Shown in pieces: positions 35,096-43,342 of a stretch of DNA of 64,000 nt. The notes under the pieces were generated by a model, which was not told the origin of the DNA, searched no databases, and saw only the letters and a program-made list of their open reading frames with translations. Every line of letters starts with the position of its first letter. Within the stretch, counting starts at the first letter, position 1. The DNA comes from E44-bin32 sp034430615 (lineage in GTDB: Bacteria; Chloroflexota; Anaerolineae; Anaerolineales; E44-bin32): contig DAOUEJ010000026.1 in assembly GCA_034430615.1 (NCBI GenBank), positions 1 to 64,000 of the forward strand, written 5' to 3'. The position numbers and the translations under genes are program-made.

Positions 35096-36461
35096 GATCT
35101 CCCTCTCCCTCGCTTCTCTTGATGGCCTCTAACAGGCGGGTACCGACCAGGTTTCCATCGCCTGCACTCAAGGTCAGGACTACATCGCCCGGTTGGACTT
35201 CTGCGGCGAGCCTCCGGACAATCGCTTCAAAATCGGGGATAAATTGGACCCGGTCGCCTTCAATGAACGCGGCGATCTTCTCCCCGCTGAATTCTGGGTC
35301 CCGCTCCTCTCGAGCGGCGAACACTTCCGTCACGATGACCTCATCCGCGCCAGCAAAAGCCTGGGCGAAACCAGCCTTAAGTGCCCGCAGCCTGGAATAA
35401 GTGTGCGGTTGAAAGACGACCCACAAGCGACCCTGCGAGAACCGCTGGCGGGCAGCCTGGAGTGTGGCTTTGATTTCGGTCGGGTGATGGGCATAATCAT
35501 CGATGACTGCCACCCCGGACTGCTCGCCAATCAACTCAAATCTGCGCCCGGCCCCATGGAAGCTCGTCAAGGCCTCCCGGGCGACGCGAAATTCGACACC
35601 CATCAAATCGCTCACTGCAAGACCAGCCAGAGCGTTGAGGACGTTATGCGCACCTGGCAGTCGCGTCCGGACCAGACCAAGCGTCTCTGCTTCGCGCAGC
35701 ACCAGGAAATCGGAGCCGCCCGCCGAATTAGCACGGATATCTTCCGCTCTCCAATCTGCCCCGCTGGTAAATCCGTAGGTCTTGCGGCTGACACCAACCG
35801 GGGAGAGGGAGGCTGCACCGGCATCCTCTGCGCAAATAACCAGCGTTGACCGTACCTGACCCGCAAATTGCTGGAAGGCTTGCTGGAAGGCTTCCAGGGT
35901 GGGGTAGCAGTCTGGGTGATCGAGTTCCACATTCGTGATCACGGCCAGGTCCGGCTCAAGCCCGAGGAAGGTCCGATCATATTCGTCTGCTTCAATCACG
36001 AAGATCGACCCGCTGCCGGCCTTGGCGTTTGACCCAAAATCTGGCAGCATGCCGCCAACAATAAAACTCGGATCCCGGCCAGCCTGCTCAAAGATCCAGG
36101 CAATGATCCCGGTGGTGGTTGTCTTCCCATGCGTGCCAGCCACGGCGATGGTCTGGAACGAAGCAGTAAGCTCGTGCAGGAACTCCGCTCTGTGCTGCAC
36201 CGGGATTCCCTTTTCTCGGGCCGTCTCAAGCTCGACATTTCCGGCAGGAATGGCCGAGGAGGCGACCACCAGATCGGCTCCTGACACATTCTCCGCGTTG
36301 TGACCATATGTGATCCTCACACCCTTGGCCTCAAGGTTCGCCGAGTACACGGACCGGGCGCGGTCTGAACCGGTAACCCGCTCACCGCGCCCGAGAAGCA
36401 CAATCGCGATGGCGGACATCCCTGCTCCACCGATACCCACCAGGTGAATATGCCGGCTCAT
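35088..36461 (-). CDS. murC: UDP-N-acetylmuramate--L-alanine ligase
   Basis: This Mur ligase adds the first amino acid (L-Ala) to UDP-MurNAc. It has the N-terminal Rossmann motif HLVGIGGAGMSAIA, the ATP loop GTHGKTTTTGII, VIEADEYDRTFL and the C-terminal DDYAHHPTEI. The length is 457 aa. The ATG overlaps the stop of the upstream CvpA-like gene by ATGA. It is followed by the small 56 aa gene and murB. Confidence 0.96.
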   Translation of the reverse strand: MSRHIHLVGIGGAGMSAIAIVLLGRGERVTGSDRARSVYSANLEAKGVRITYGHNAENVSGADLVVASSAIPAGNVELETAREKGIPVQHRAEFLHELTASFQTIAVAGTHGKTTTTGIIAWIFEQAGRDPSFIVGGMLPDFGSNAKAGSGSIFVIEADEYDRTFLGLEPDLAVITNVELDHPDCYPTLEAFQQAFQQFAGQVRSTLVICAEDAGAASLSPVGVSRKTYGFTSGADWRAEDIRANSAGGSDFLVLREAETLGLVRTRLPGAHNVLNALAGLAVSDLMGVEFRVAREALTSFHGAGRRFELIGEQSGVAVIDDYAHHPTEIKATLQAARQRFSQGRLWVVFQPHTYSRLRALKAGFAQAFAGADEVIVTEVFAAREERDPEFSGEKIAAFIEGDRVQFIPDFEAIVRRLAAEVQPGDVVLTLSAGDGNLVGTRLLEAIKRSEGEGDHG

Positions 36462-36991
36462 ACGAACACCACGATGATGAAGACGAAAACGATGCCCACC
36501 GCGAAATAGAGCTGCGGAATAGGCAGAATCTGCGGAGGCAGGATCTGGACGATGTTCGTGATCTGCTCGAATAAAGCCGTCCCCTGCTCCGGCATCTGGA
36601 TCAGGTCTGTTGGATAACCCAGATCATGCAGGTAGAACCACAACGAGCCGAAGAGCAAATACCCATTTAATGCACCCATCAGGATGCCGAGCAGGATGTC
36701 CTGGAGCCGCTCCCGGACCAGTTTTGGCTGCAGGGCCCTCAGGTGGGGTGTCTGGTAGCCAAAGAATGCCAGCAAGCAGACCAGCAATCCCCGGATCATG
36801 AATTGGGTTGACGGGGGTTGCATCACCAAGGCAGTGTAGTAAGGCCGAATATTTGTCTCCAGGATCTGAATGATGAACAAAGCCAGGATGATCGAACTTG
36901 TCACTAGCAATTCTTTCGCCCAACCGCGCGTCGCGCCGATGATGGCGAAGAGCAGGATCAGGATGCCGAAAAGGACAACCAGGCTAACCAT
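36458..36991 (-). CDS. CvpA-like integral membrane protein in the dcw cluster
   Basis: This 177 aa protein has four or five hydrophobic segments (about 2-20, 30-48, 62-78, 95-118 and 155-177). The start SLVVLFGILILLFAIIG is followed by an ATRGWAKELL turn that resembles the colicin V production (CvpA) family. The frame upstream to 37135 lies inside murG; the ATG at 36991 overlaps the murG stop by 8 nt, as in other pairs here. CvpA proteins are poorly understood membrane proteins linked to cell-wall and envelope homeostasis. The family assignment is from pattern only. Confidence 0.65.
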   Translation of the reverse strand: MVSLVVLFGILILLFAIIGATRGWAKELLVTSSIILALFIIQILETNIRPYYTALVMQPPSTQFMIRGLLVCLLAFFGYQTPHLRALQPKLVRERLQDILLGILMGALNGYLLFGSLWFYLHDLGYPTDLIQMPEQGTALFEQITNIVQILPPQILPIPQLYFAVGIVFVFIIVVFV

Positions 36992-38084
36992 GCTGCTCGC
37001 CCCGCTCCTGGATGAGCTGCTCGATCCCCTGCGCGATCGCCTGGGCAGCTCCTGGTTTTGCCAGCTTGCAGCTGGCATCACGCATAGCCTGTATCCTGGC
37101 CGGGTTAGCAAGGAGCGATTCAACCTGTAGCGCAAGCTGATCCTTCAGCGCTGCATCCTCGAGTATGATCGCGGCCCCGTTCGATTCGAGGAAGCGTGCG
37201 TTGACAACCTGATAGCGCCACGCATGCGGATATGGAACCAGGATTGCCGGTAGGCTATAGCGCGGCAGTTCCCCAAGCGATGCTGCGCCCGCGCGTGAAA
37301 CCACCAGATCCGCAGCCGAGAAAGCCAGACCCATCTCTTCGTGCAGATATGGATAAGCTACATATCTGGAGCGCTCTACCGGGGTGAGGCCTGCCCTGAA
37401 TTCCTGCGTGCGCGGCCAATCGAGTTCACCGCTGAGATGAAGGATCTGGCAGGATTTCAGCAGTCGCCCCAGATTGGCTTCAAGCGCCAGATTGAGTGAG
37501 CGGGCGCCACGACTGCCACCGAAAACCATCAATGTCGGATCAGCACTCGAGAGCCCGAGGCTGCGCCGCGCTTGACCAGGATCATGAAGCTCGAGCTGTT
37601 CTCGAAGCGGGTAGCCGGTGATCGTGACTGGGGCCGTCTGCGGGTAGTAGCGGCGGGACTCTTCAGTGGTGACCGCGATCACATCTGCCCGGCGGGCGAT
37701 ATACCGCAGTGCCAGTGCCGGCTCGATATCGGGTACGAACACCGCCTGGGGTAGCTCCCGACCCGCGATCGATACGGGAACTCCAACATAGCCTCCGGTG
37801 AAGAAGAGTACCTGCGGTTGGTAGCGTTTGAGGATGCCTGCAGCAGCGGGAACGCCGTTCAGGAGGCGCCACGCGTTCCCGGGCAGCTTGCGCAGCCCGA
37901 CGCCGTGCACACCCGCAGCCGGGATCGACTCGAAGGGAATGCCTGCTCGCTTCACGAGCCCGGATTCCATGCCGCCCTCACCTCCGACCCAGAGCACGTC
38001 AGCGCTCTTGCCGAGAGCGGCGACGACGGCCAAGGCGGGATACACTCCGCCCCCGGTTCCTCCGGCTGACACTAAAAGTCGCAA
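36984..38084 (-). CDS. murG: UDP-GlcNAc:lipid I GlcNAc transferase
   Basis: This GT28 enzyme makes lipid II at the inner membrane face. The N-terminal loop SAGGTGGGVYPALAV is intact, but the His of the usual GGTGGH is Gly/Val here. The GGSRGARSLN and VSRAGAASLGEL motifs of the donor site are clear. Length is 366 aa. The start is TTG at 38084 with GAGG 5 nt upstream, which places it 86 nt inside the ftsW reading frame. Confidence 0.94.
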   Translation of the reverse strand: MRLLVSAGGTGGGVYPALAVVAALGKSADVLWVGGEGGMESGLVKRAGIPFESIPAAGVHGVGLRKLPGNAWRLLNGVPAAAGILKRYQPQVLFFTGGYVGVPVSIAGRELPQAVFVPDIEPALALRYIARRADVIAVTTEESRRYYPQTAPVTITGYPLREQLELHDPGQARRSLGLSSADPTLMVFGGSRGARSLNLALEANLGRLLKSCQILHLSGELDWPRTQEFRAGLTPVERSRYVAYPYLHEEMGLAFSAADLVVSRAGAASLGELPRYSLPAILVPYPHAWRYQVVNARFLESNGAAIILEDAALKDQLALQVESLLANPARIQAMRDASCKLAKPGAAQAIAQGIEQLIQERGEQHG

Positions 38085-39225
38085 CTTGGCCTCGCTTCCT
38101 TGCTTCTGCGCGCGTTTGACGGGAAACGTTCAATAGCAATCCGACCCCGGCCATGATCGTCACCAGGCTCGACCCTCCGTAGCTGAAAAACGGTAATGCG
38201 TTGCCTGCGAAGGGCAGCAAGCCTAGCAGTACTGACATGTTGATCAGCGCTTCCGCCCCGATCCAGAAGGTGATCCCGCTTGCCAGGAGCAGCGCAAGCC
38301 GGTCCTCGGTCTCAACCGCCACTCGGAAACCTCGCCAAAGGAAAAGACAGAACAGGATCAGGACCAACATCGCGCCTACCAAACCGAGTTCTTCCCCGAC
38401 GATGGCAAAAACGCTATCCGTATGTGGAGCGGGAAGAAACCCGAACTTTGCCCGGCTTGCGCCCAGGCCCCGCCCAAATAGCCCGCCGTTATAGAATGCC
38501 TGGAGCGATTGCTGCACGTGGTAGGAGGCTTTCTCAATGTCGAACAGGCCTTCCTTAAACTGCAGCCACCTCTCGGCTCCAGTCTGGTGCAGGCGGACCA
38601 TAATGTAGCCCACCGTGCCTCCGCCCAGGCCAAGGCCCAGGGTCTGGAGTGTGTGCGCGCCCGCCAGGTAGAACATCGTCAGCGAGACGAGCCCGATGGT
38701 CAGGCCAGCGCTCAAGTCGGGCTGGGCGACAATCAAACCACCCACAAGACCCACAATGAAAACCAGTGGCATGAACCCGTAGCCCAGATCGCTCAGCCGC
38801 TCGCCTTTCGATTCCATCCATACGGCCAAGTAGATCACCAATGCCAACTTAGCCAGTTCGGAGGGCTGCACCGACGCGCCCAGGAAAGCGCGCTTATACT
38901 CTCCGCCCAGATTTACAAGCAGGACGGCGAAGAGGATGATGATCGTTGCAGCAATCACAGGCAGCGCGATCCGCCGCAACCATGACAGCGGGAACCAGGC
39001 AGCGACCACCATGGCACCAATCCCCAGGGTCATATTCACAAGTTGACGATTGAAGATGGCATTGTGATCGCCATACAAGCGCCATGAAACATCCCAGCTT
39101 GCGGAGTAAACCATGACCATCCCGAGCACGAGCATGACCCCGGTCAGAACGAGCAGCCACAGGTCGAATGGCAGCTGAAAACGGCGTGTATTCACAATCG
39201 GCTCGCGCAAAGAACCCTCGATCAT
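37999..39225 (-). CDS. ftsW: Septal peptidoglycan polymerase FtsW
   Basis: This is a SEDS-family glycosyltransferase with about ten transmembrane helices (residues 18-365). Signatures include QPSELAKLALVIYLA, QPDLSAGLTIGL and ALPFFSYGGSSLV. Beyond LLLNVSRQ the C-terminus continues as a very basic tail of about 45 residues, rich in Arg and Ser. This tail is encoded in the 86-nt region shared with the start of murG. The ATG makes an ATGA overlap with the murD stop. Confidence 0.95.
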   Translation of the reverse strand: MIEGSLREPIVNTRRFQLPFDLWLLVLTGVMLVLGMVMVYSASWDVSWRLYGDHNAIFNRQLVNMTLGIGAMVVAAWFPLSWLRRIALPVIAATIIILFAVLLVNLGGEYKRAFLGASVQPSELAKLALVIYLAVWMESKGERLSDLGYGFMPLVFIVGLVGGLIVAQPDLSAGLTIGLVSLTMFYLAGAHTLQTLGLGLGGGTVGYIMVRLHQTGAERWLQFKEGLFDIEKASYHVQQSLQAFYNGGLFGRGLGASRAKFGFLPAPHTDSVFAIVGEELGLVGAMLVLILFCLFLWRGFRVAVETEDRLALLLASGITFWIGAEALINMSVLLGLLPFAGNALPFFSYGGSSLVTIMAGVGLLLNVSRQTRAEARKRGQVATFSVSRRNRGRSVSRLGRRRRSRQER

Positions 39226-40610
39226 AGTGTCCCCACCAATGCCGTGAAGCGTTCGCCGCGAGCCTCGTAGTTCTCGAATTCATCGAAGCTTGTGCAGCCA
39301 GGTGAGAGCAGCACGACCATGCCGGGTTTTATCAGCGCGCTGGCGATGGAGATTGCCTCGTCGAGACCTTGCGCGAGTTCGATCGAAGCTGCACCATCCA
39401 GATCTTCGAAGCTTCTGATCAACCCCGCGAACCTGGGCCCAACCTCGCCAAATAGCACAATGTGGTCCACGCGACCGAGGACCTCCTTGAAGAACGGTTC
39501 CCAGGGCAGAGCTTTATCCTGGCCACCGAGAAGTAAGATGATCGGCTCGTCAAAAGCGTAGACAGCAGCCAGTGCGCGAGCAGGCGTGGTGGCGATCGAA
39601 TCGTTGTACCAGGCCGCTCCAGCAACGGAACGCACAAACTGGAGCCGGTGCGGTACACCTTCGAAGGTAGTTGCCACCTTGCTCATCGCTTCAGTGTGAA
39701 CGCCGGCCGGTGCCGAGAGGGCACAAGCGGCCAGCAAGTTAAGCTGGTTGTGTTTGCCGCGCAGGCGGAGATCGCGCACATCACAGATCTCCCGCTGCTC
39801 TCCACCGAAGCGCAGCATTAGCTTCTTGCCTTCGATGAAGGCTGCCTCTTCCGTTCCTGGATCCACTTCACCAAACCCGATCAACCTGCCCTTTACATCG
39901 AAATGCACATCCCAGGCAGCAGGGTCATCGTGGTTTAACACAGCCCAATCACCGGTCTCCTGGAAAGTGAGGATGCGCTTCTTAGCCTGAACGTAGTTCT
40001 CCATCGTGCCGTGCCGGTCCAGGTGGTCCGGTGTCAGGTTGAGGATGGCGGCGATATCCGGGCTTGAGCTCATCAGCTCGAGCTGGAACGAAGAAAGCTC
40101 CATGACGGCAATGTCGCCACTCTTCATGTGTTCCAAGTCGATGAGCAAGGGACGGCCAATATTCCCCCCCAACCAAACGGACCGTTTGGTACCGCGAAAC
40201 GCAATTTCAGCCATCCGCGCAACAAGCGAGGTGGTCGTCGTTTTGCCGGCGGAGCCTGTGATGCCGATCACAGTCGCAGGTGTCTCGGTGAGGAAGAGCT
40301 GCCCATCATTGCTCACCTCGATACCCCGCAGGCGCGCCTCGACGGCAAGCGGGATATCCGCCGGCACTCCACCGGAAAGGAAGAGCGCCTCGGTTCCCTC
40401 AAGAAGTGTCAGGGGGTGTTCACCGAGTTCGTACTCGAATTGCAGCTCTTTCAGTTCGGCCATTTCGTCCTGCAGTTCCGCTGCGGATTTCAGATCCGTC
40501 AGCACAACATGAGCGCCGCGTTCAACCAGGTAACGGACAAGCGCTTTTCCCTGACGCGCCAGCCCGATGACCACAACCCGTTTGCCCGCCCATCGAGACA
40601 CAGCAATCAA
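39222..40610 (-). CDS. murD: UDP-N-acetylmuramoylalanine--D-glutamate ligase
   Basis: This ligase adds D-Glu to UDP-MurNAc-L-Ala. It has the Rossmann start VVVIGLARQGKALVRYL, the ATP loop GITGSAGKTTTTSLV, the LTPDHLDRHGTMENY motif and the LLLGGQDKALPWEPF segment. The length is 462 aa. The first codon is TTG at 40610, 12 nt after the small 97 aa gene; a GTG at 40601 is possible. Neither has a clear ribosome site. It overlaps ftsW by ATGA. Confidence 0.95.
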   Translation of the reverse strand: MIAVSRWAGKRVVVIGLARQGKALVRYLVERGAHVVLTDLKSAAELQDEMAELKELQFEYELGEHPLTLLEGTEALFLSGGVPADIPLAVEARLRGIEVSNDGQLFLTETPATVIGITGSAGKTTTTSLVARMAEIAFRGTKRSVWLGGNIGRPLLIDLEHMKSGDIAVMELSSFQLELMSSSPDIAAILNLTPDHLDRHGTMENYVQAKKRILTFQETGDWAVLNHDDPAAWDVHFDVKGRLIGFGEVDPGTEEAAFIEGKKLMLRFGGEQREICDVRDLRLRGKHNQLNLLAACALSAPAGVHTEAMSKVATTFEGVPHRLQFVRSVAGAAWYNDSIATTPARALAAVYAFDEPIILLLGGQDKALPWEPFFKEVLGRVDHIVLFGEVGPRFAGLIRSFEDLDGAASIELAQGLDEAISIASALIKPGMVVLLSPGCTSFDEFENYEARGERFTALVGTL

Positions 40611-40622
40611 ATCATTCGCTGA

Positions 40623-40916
40623 TCAAGCAGCCTTGTGTTGCGGCATATCATCGACTGCAGACCGTAATGACGGTTTGCGCACCCGGGAAGATTTTTCATC
40701 GACGCCAATCCAGTAATGATTAGGCATGACATTGCGGGCAGTCCGAACCTGAACGCCGGCAACGATACCCTCCGCCTCCTCTTTCAGCGTCTGCGGGTGC
40801 ACCAGGCAGTGTGTCGGCGTCTCGCCGAATTTATCCCGGTAGAAGCTAACCGCCTGGCTGACCTTATCCTTTAGAGCTGTGGGGCTGTCGTCGAACCAGA
40901 GCATTCCGATGTCCAT
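40623..40916 (-). CDS. Small soluble protein between mraY and murD
   Basis: This is a 97 aa protein opening with MDIGMLWFDDSP. It has a helix (SQAVSFYRDKFGETP), a THCLVHPQTL segment and a late VMPNHYWIGVDE motif. It has no signal peptide or membrane helix. ATG at 40916 has GGAGG 7 nt upstream, and the gene is spaced by 12 nt from both mraY and murD, so it is clearly part of the operon. I do not recognise a characterised family; from memory similar uncharacterised proteins occur in Anaerolineae, but this is not verified here. The conserved His/Trp/Asp residues could form a ligand or metal site. Confidence 0.8.
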   Translation of the reverse strand: MDIGMLWFDDSPTALKDKVSQAVSFYRDKFGETPTHCLVHPQTLKEEAEGIVAGVQVRTARNVMPNHYWIGVDEKSSRVRKPSLRSAVDDMPQHKAA

Positions 40917-40928
40917 GACCCTTCCTCC

Positions 40929-41924
40929 TTAGACTAATGCGAGCGCAACCCCGAACATGCCGGCAAGTAAGGCTACAAGCCAAAACCGCTGCACGATCTG
41001 GGTATCGCTCCAACCGCTGAGCTCGAAGTGGTGGTGAAGCGGGGCCATCTTGAGCAATCGACGCCCCCGGGTGATCTTGAAATACGCAACCTGGATGATG
41101 ACGCTGAGTGTCACGCTGAAGGGAATGATGGCGATGATTGGGAGCAAGACCCATTGACCGGTCATCAGTGAGACGACCGCTAACGTGGCTCCCAGTGCGA
41201 GCGATCCGGTGTCACCCATGAAGAGCTCCGCCGGCTGCGCGTTGTACCAGAGGAACGCAAACACCGCTCCCACGACGGTAAAACAGAAGCGAACGAGGAA
41301 GACCTGGCCTTGGAGCATGGCTATCGCTCCGTAGGCAGCAAAGGCTGTGGCTGAGATCAAACCTGCCAGCCCGTCAAGTCCATCCGTAAGATTGACAGCG
41401 TTGCTCCAGCCAACGATCCAGATCATGGCGATTGGGACGTACCAGATGCCAAGGTCGATCACCTCCGGTACGTTGGGCAGGATCAACTCAGGTGTATTAA
41501 GCCCATACTTGAGAATCAGGGCGACACCAAGCGCGACCACCATCTGGAGCAGGAACTTCCAACGGGCACGCATACCTTTGACTGGACGGCTCTTGCGTAT
41601 GCCAAGCCAGTCATCTACTGCTCCGATGAGCGCAAAGGCGAACATCACCAGCAGCGGCAGCAGGATCGAGTTGCCCAGTACGGTCAAATCGCTGATGATC
41701 GAGACCAAGTTGAGAACGCCGGTTATCAAGATAACGGGGATGATGAACAGCCAACCGCCCATCGTTGGGGTTCCGAGCTTGGTGATATGACGCTGTGGAC
41801 CCTCGATGCGGATCTGCTCGCCAATCCGGAGCATGCGCATGATGCGGATCAACGGCCCACCCCAGATAACTGTGAGCAGAAAGGTGATCCCCCCAAGGGA
41901 GAGCGCCATCGCGGTTTGCGTCAT
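40929..41924 (-). CDS. mraY: Phospho-N-acetylmuramoyl-pentapeptide transferase
   Basis: This membrane enzyme makes lipid I from UDP-MurNAc-pentapeptide and undecaprenyl phosphate. It is 331 aa with about ten transmembrane helices. The catalytic motifs are visible: GAVDDWLGI (DD pair), NAVNLTDGLDGLAGL, and LFMGDTGSLALGA, with MAPLHHHFELSG near the C-terminus. The ATG overlaps the murF stop (ATGA). Confidence 0.96.
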   Translation of the reverse strand: MTQTAMALSLGGITFLLTVIWGGPLIRIMRMLRIGEQIRIEGPQRHITKLGTPTMGGWLFIIPVILITGVLNLVSIISDLTVLGNSILLPLLVMFAFALIGAVDDWLGIRKSRPVKGMRARWKFLLQMVVALGVALILKYGLNTPELILPNVPEVIDLGIWYVPIAMIWIVGWSNAVNLTDGLDGLAGLISATAFAAYGAIAMLQGQVFLVRFCFTVVGAVFAFLWYNAQPAELFMGDTGSLALGATLAVVSLMTGQWVLLPIIAIIPFSVTLSVIIQVAYFKITRGRRLLKMAPLHHHFELSGWSDTQIVQRFWLVALLAGMFGVALALV

Positions 41925-43342
41925 TCGCTTTCCTCAAGCGCCGAAACAACCATGTCCAAAGCCATCCCGCGCGAACCTTTCACCAGGACCACATCCCCCT
42001 CCCCGATGCGGCCCTGCAGGTAATCGATAACCTCATCCTTCGAGCCCAGCTCAAGAACCCGGTCGGCTGGCAAACCAACCGCCCGCGCTTCTTCTGCGAT
42101 CCAGGCCGATCGCTCACCAACCGTGATCATCAGGTCGGCAACCTGGGCAGCACGCGCACCCACCATACGATGCCCGCGCTCCTCATATTCACCAAGCTCA
42201 AGCATGTCACCGAGGACAGCAATCCGGCGTCCCTCGAGATCCTCAAGCAGATTAAGCGCGGCGATGACAGAAGACGGGGCGGCGTTGTAGGTGTCGTCGA
42301 GCAGCAATGCTCCCCCGGGGCCGCGCACTGCCATCAAGCGCAGTTGACTCTGGGTGTCTTGCAGTCCGCTGACGATCTCCTGCCAGGTCAGCCCCTCGAC
42401 CAGGCCTACCGCTGCTGCTCGCAGCACGGTGTGAACCGAGTGCCTGCCAAGCAGCGGCACGCGGAGATGGACCTGCTCTTCAGCGAAATGGACCACACAG
42501 CGGATCCCTTCCAATCCCAATCCTTCTACATCGCTCGCCCACAAATCAGCCTCAGGTGAGAGCCCGTATGTCACGATCCTGGCTTGCGTCCGCTCGGATA
42601 TGCTCATCACGCGCGGGTCGTCGTAATTCAAGATCGCGATCCCCTCCGGGGCTGGCGGCAGCGCTTCCACCAGTTCGCCCTTGCCCTTTATGATGGCTTC
42701 CATGCTTCCGGCGCGTTCGAGATGCACCTCGCTGATATTGGTCAATACCCCGATCTGAGGCTGTGCGATCGAACATAGCTGCGCGATCTCACCCGGTATA
42801 TAGAAACCCATTTCGAGTACAGCCCGCTCGTGGCGATCAGTCAAGCTCATCAAGCTCAACGGAAGGCCGATCTCGTTGTTGAGATTTCCCGGGCTGCGTA
42901 TTGTTACGTAACGACGGCTGAGCACATCGGCGATCAATTCCTTTGTTGTCGATTTGCCGACACTACCCGTAATTCCAATTACGCGCAGATCGAAGCGTGC
43001 CCTCCAGAAGCGCGCCAGCTGCTGCAGCGCAGACAGGCTGTCTTCTACCCGCAAGCAGATCGGGGGCGACAAGACGCCCAGATCGATCTCGGGCAATGCC
43101 CGGCGGATATCCAGGACAGTCGCCTGTGTCGTGACATCATGTTGGATGATCGCCAGGACTGCGCCCTGCTGGAAGGCATCCTGGACGTAGTTATGCCCAT
43201 CGCCGCTCTCTCCTGGCAATGCCACGAAGAGTGAGCCTTCTTTCACCAGGCGCGAATCGATTACCGTGTCGGTAATGACTTGTTCCAACCCAACCGGTTG
43301 GGTTCCTACGATCGATTCAACGACCTGGCCTATCGTTAGCAT
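41921..43342 (-). CDS. murF: UDP-MurNAc-tripeptide--D-alanyl-D-alanine ligase
   Basis: This ligase adds D-Ala-D-Ala to complete the pentapeptide. The ATP loop GITGSVGKSTTKELI, the NLNNEIGLPLSL motif and the LLDDTYNAAPSSV motif identify MurF rather than MurE; the C-terminal half ends in VLVKGSRGMALD, also typical for MurF. It is 473 aa. The ATG follows the ftsI stop directly (TAAATG). The usual neighbour murE is missing. Confidence 0.95.
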   Translation of the reverse strand: MLTIGQVVESIVGTQPVGLEQVITDTVIDSRLVKEGSLFVALPGESGDGHNYVQDAFQQGAVLAIIQHDVTTQATVLDIRRALPEIDLGVLSPPICLRVEDSLSALQQLARFWRARFDLRVIGITGSVGKSTTKELIADVLSRRYVTIRSPGNLNNEIGLPLSLMSLTDRHERAVLEMGFYIPGEIAQLCSIAQPQIGVLTNISEVHLERAGSMEAIIKGKGELVEALPPAPEGIAILNYDDPRVMSISERTQARIVTYGLSPEADLWASDVEGLGLEGIRCVVHFAEEQVHLRVPLLGRHSVHTVLRAAAVGLVEGLTWQEIVSGLQDTQSQLRLMAVRGPGGALLLDDTYNAAPSSVIAALNLLEDLEGRRIAVLGDMLELGEYEERGHRMVGARAAQVADLMITVGERSAWIAEEARAVGLPADRVLELGSKDEVIDYLQGRIGEGDVVLVKGSRGMALDMVVSALEESE

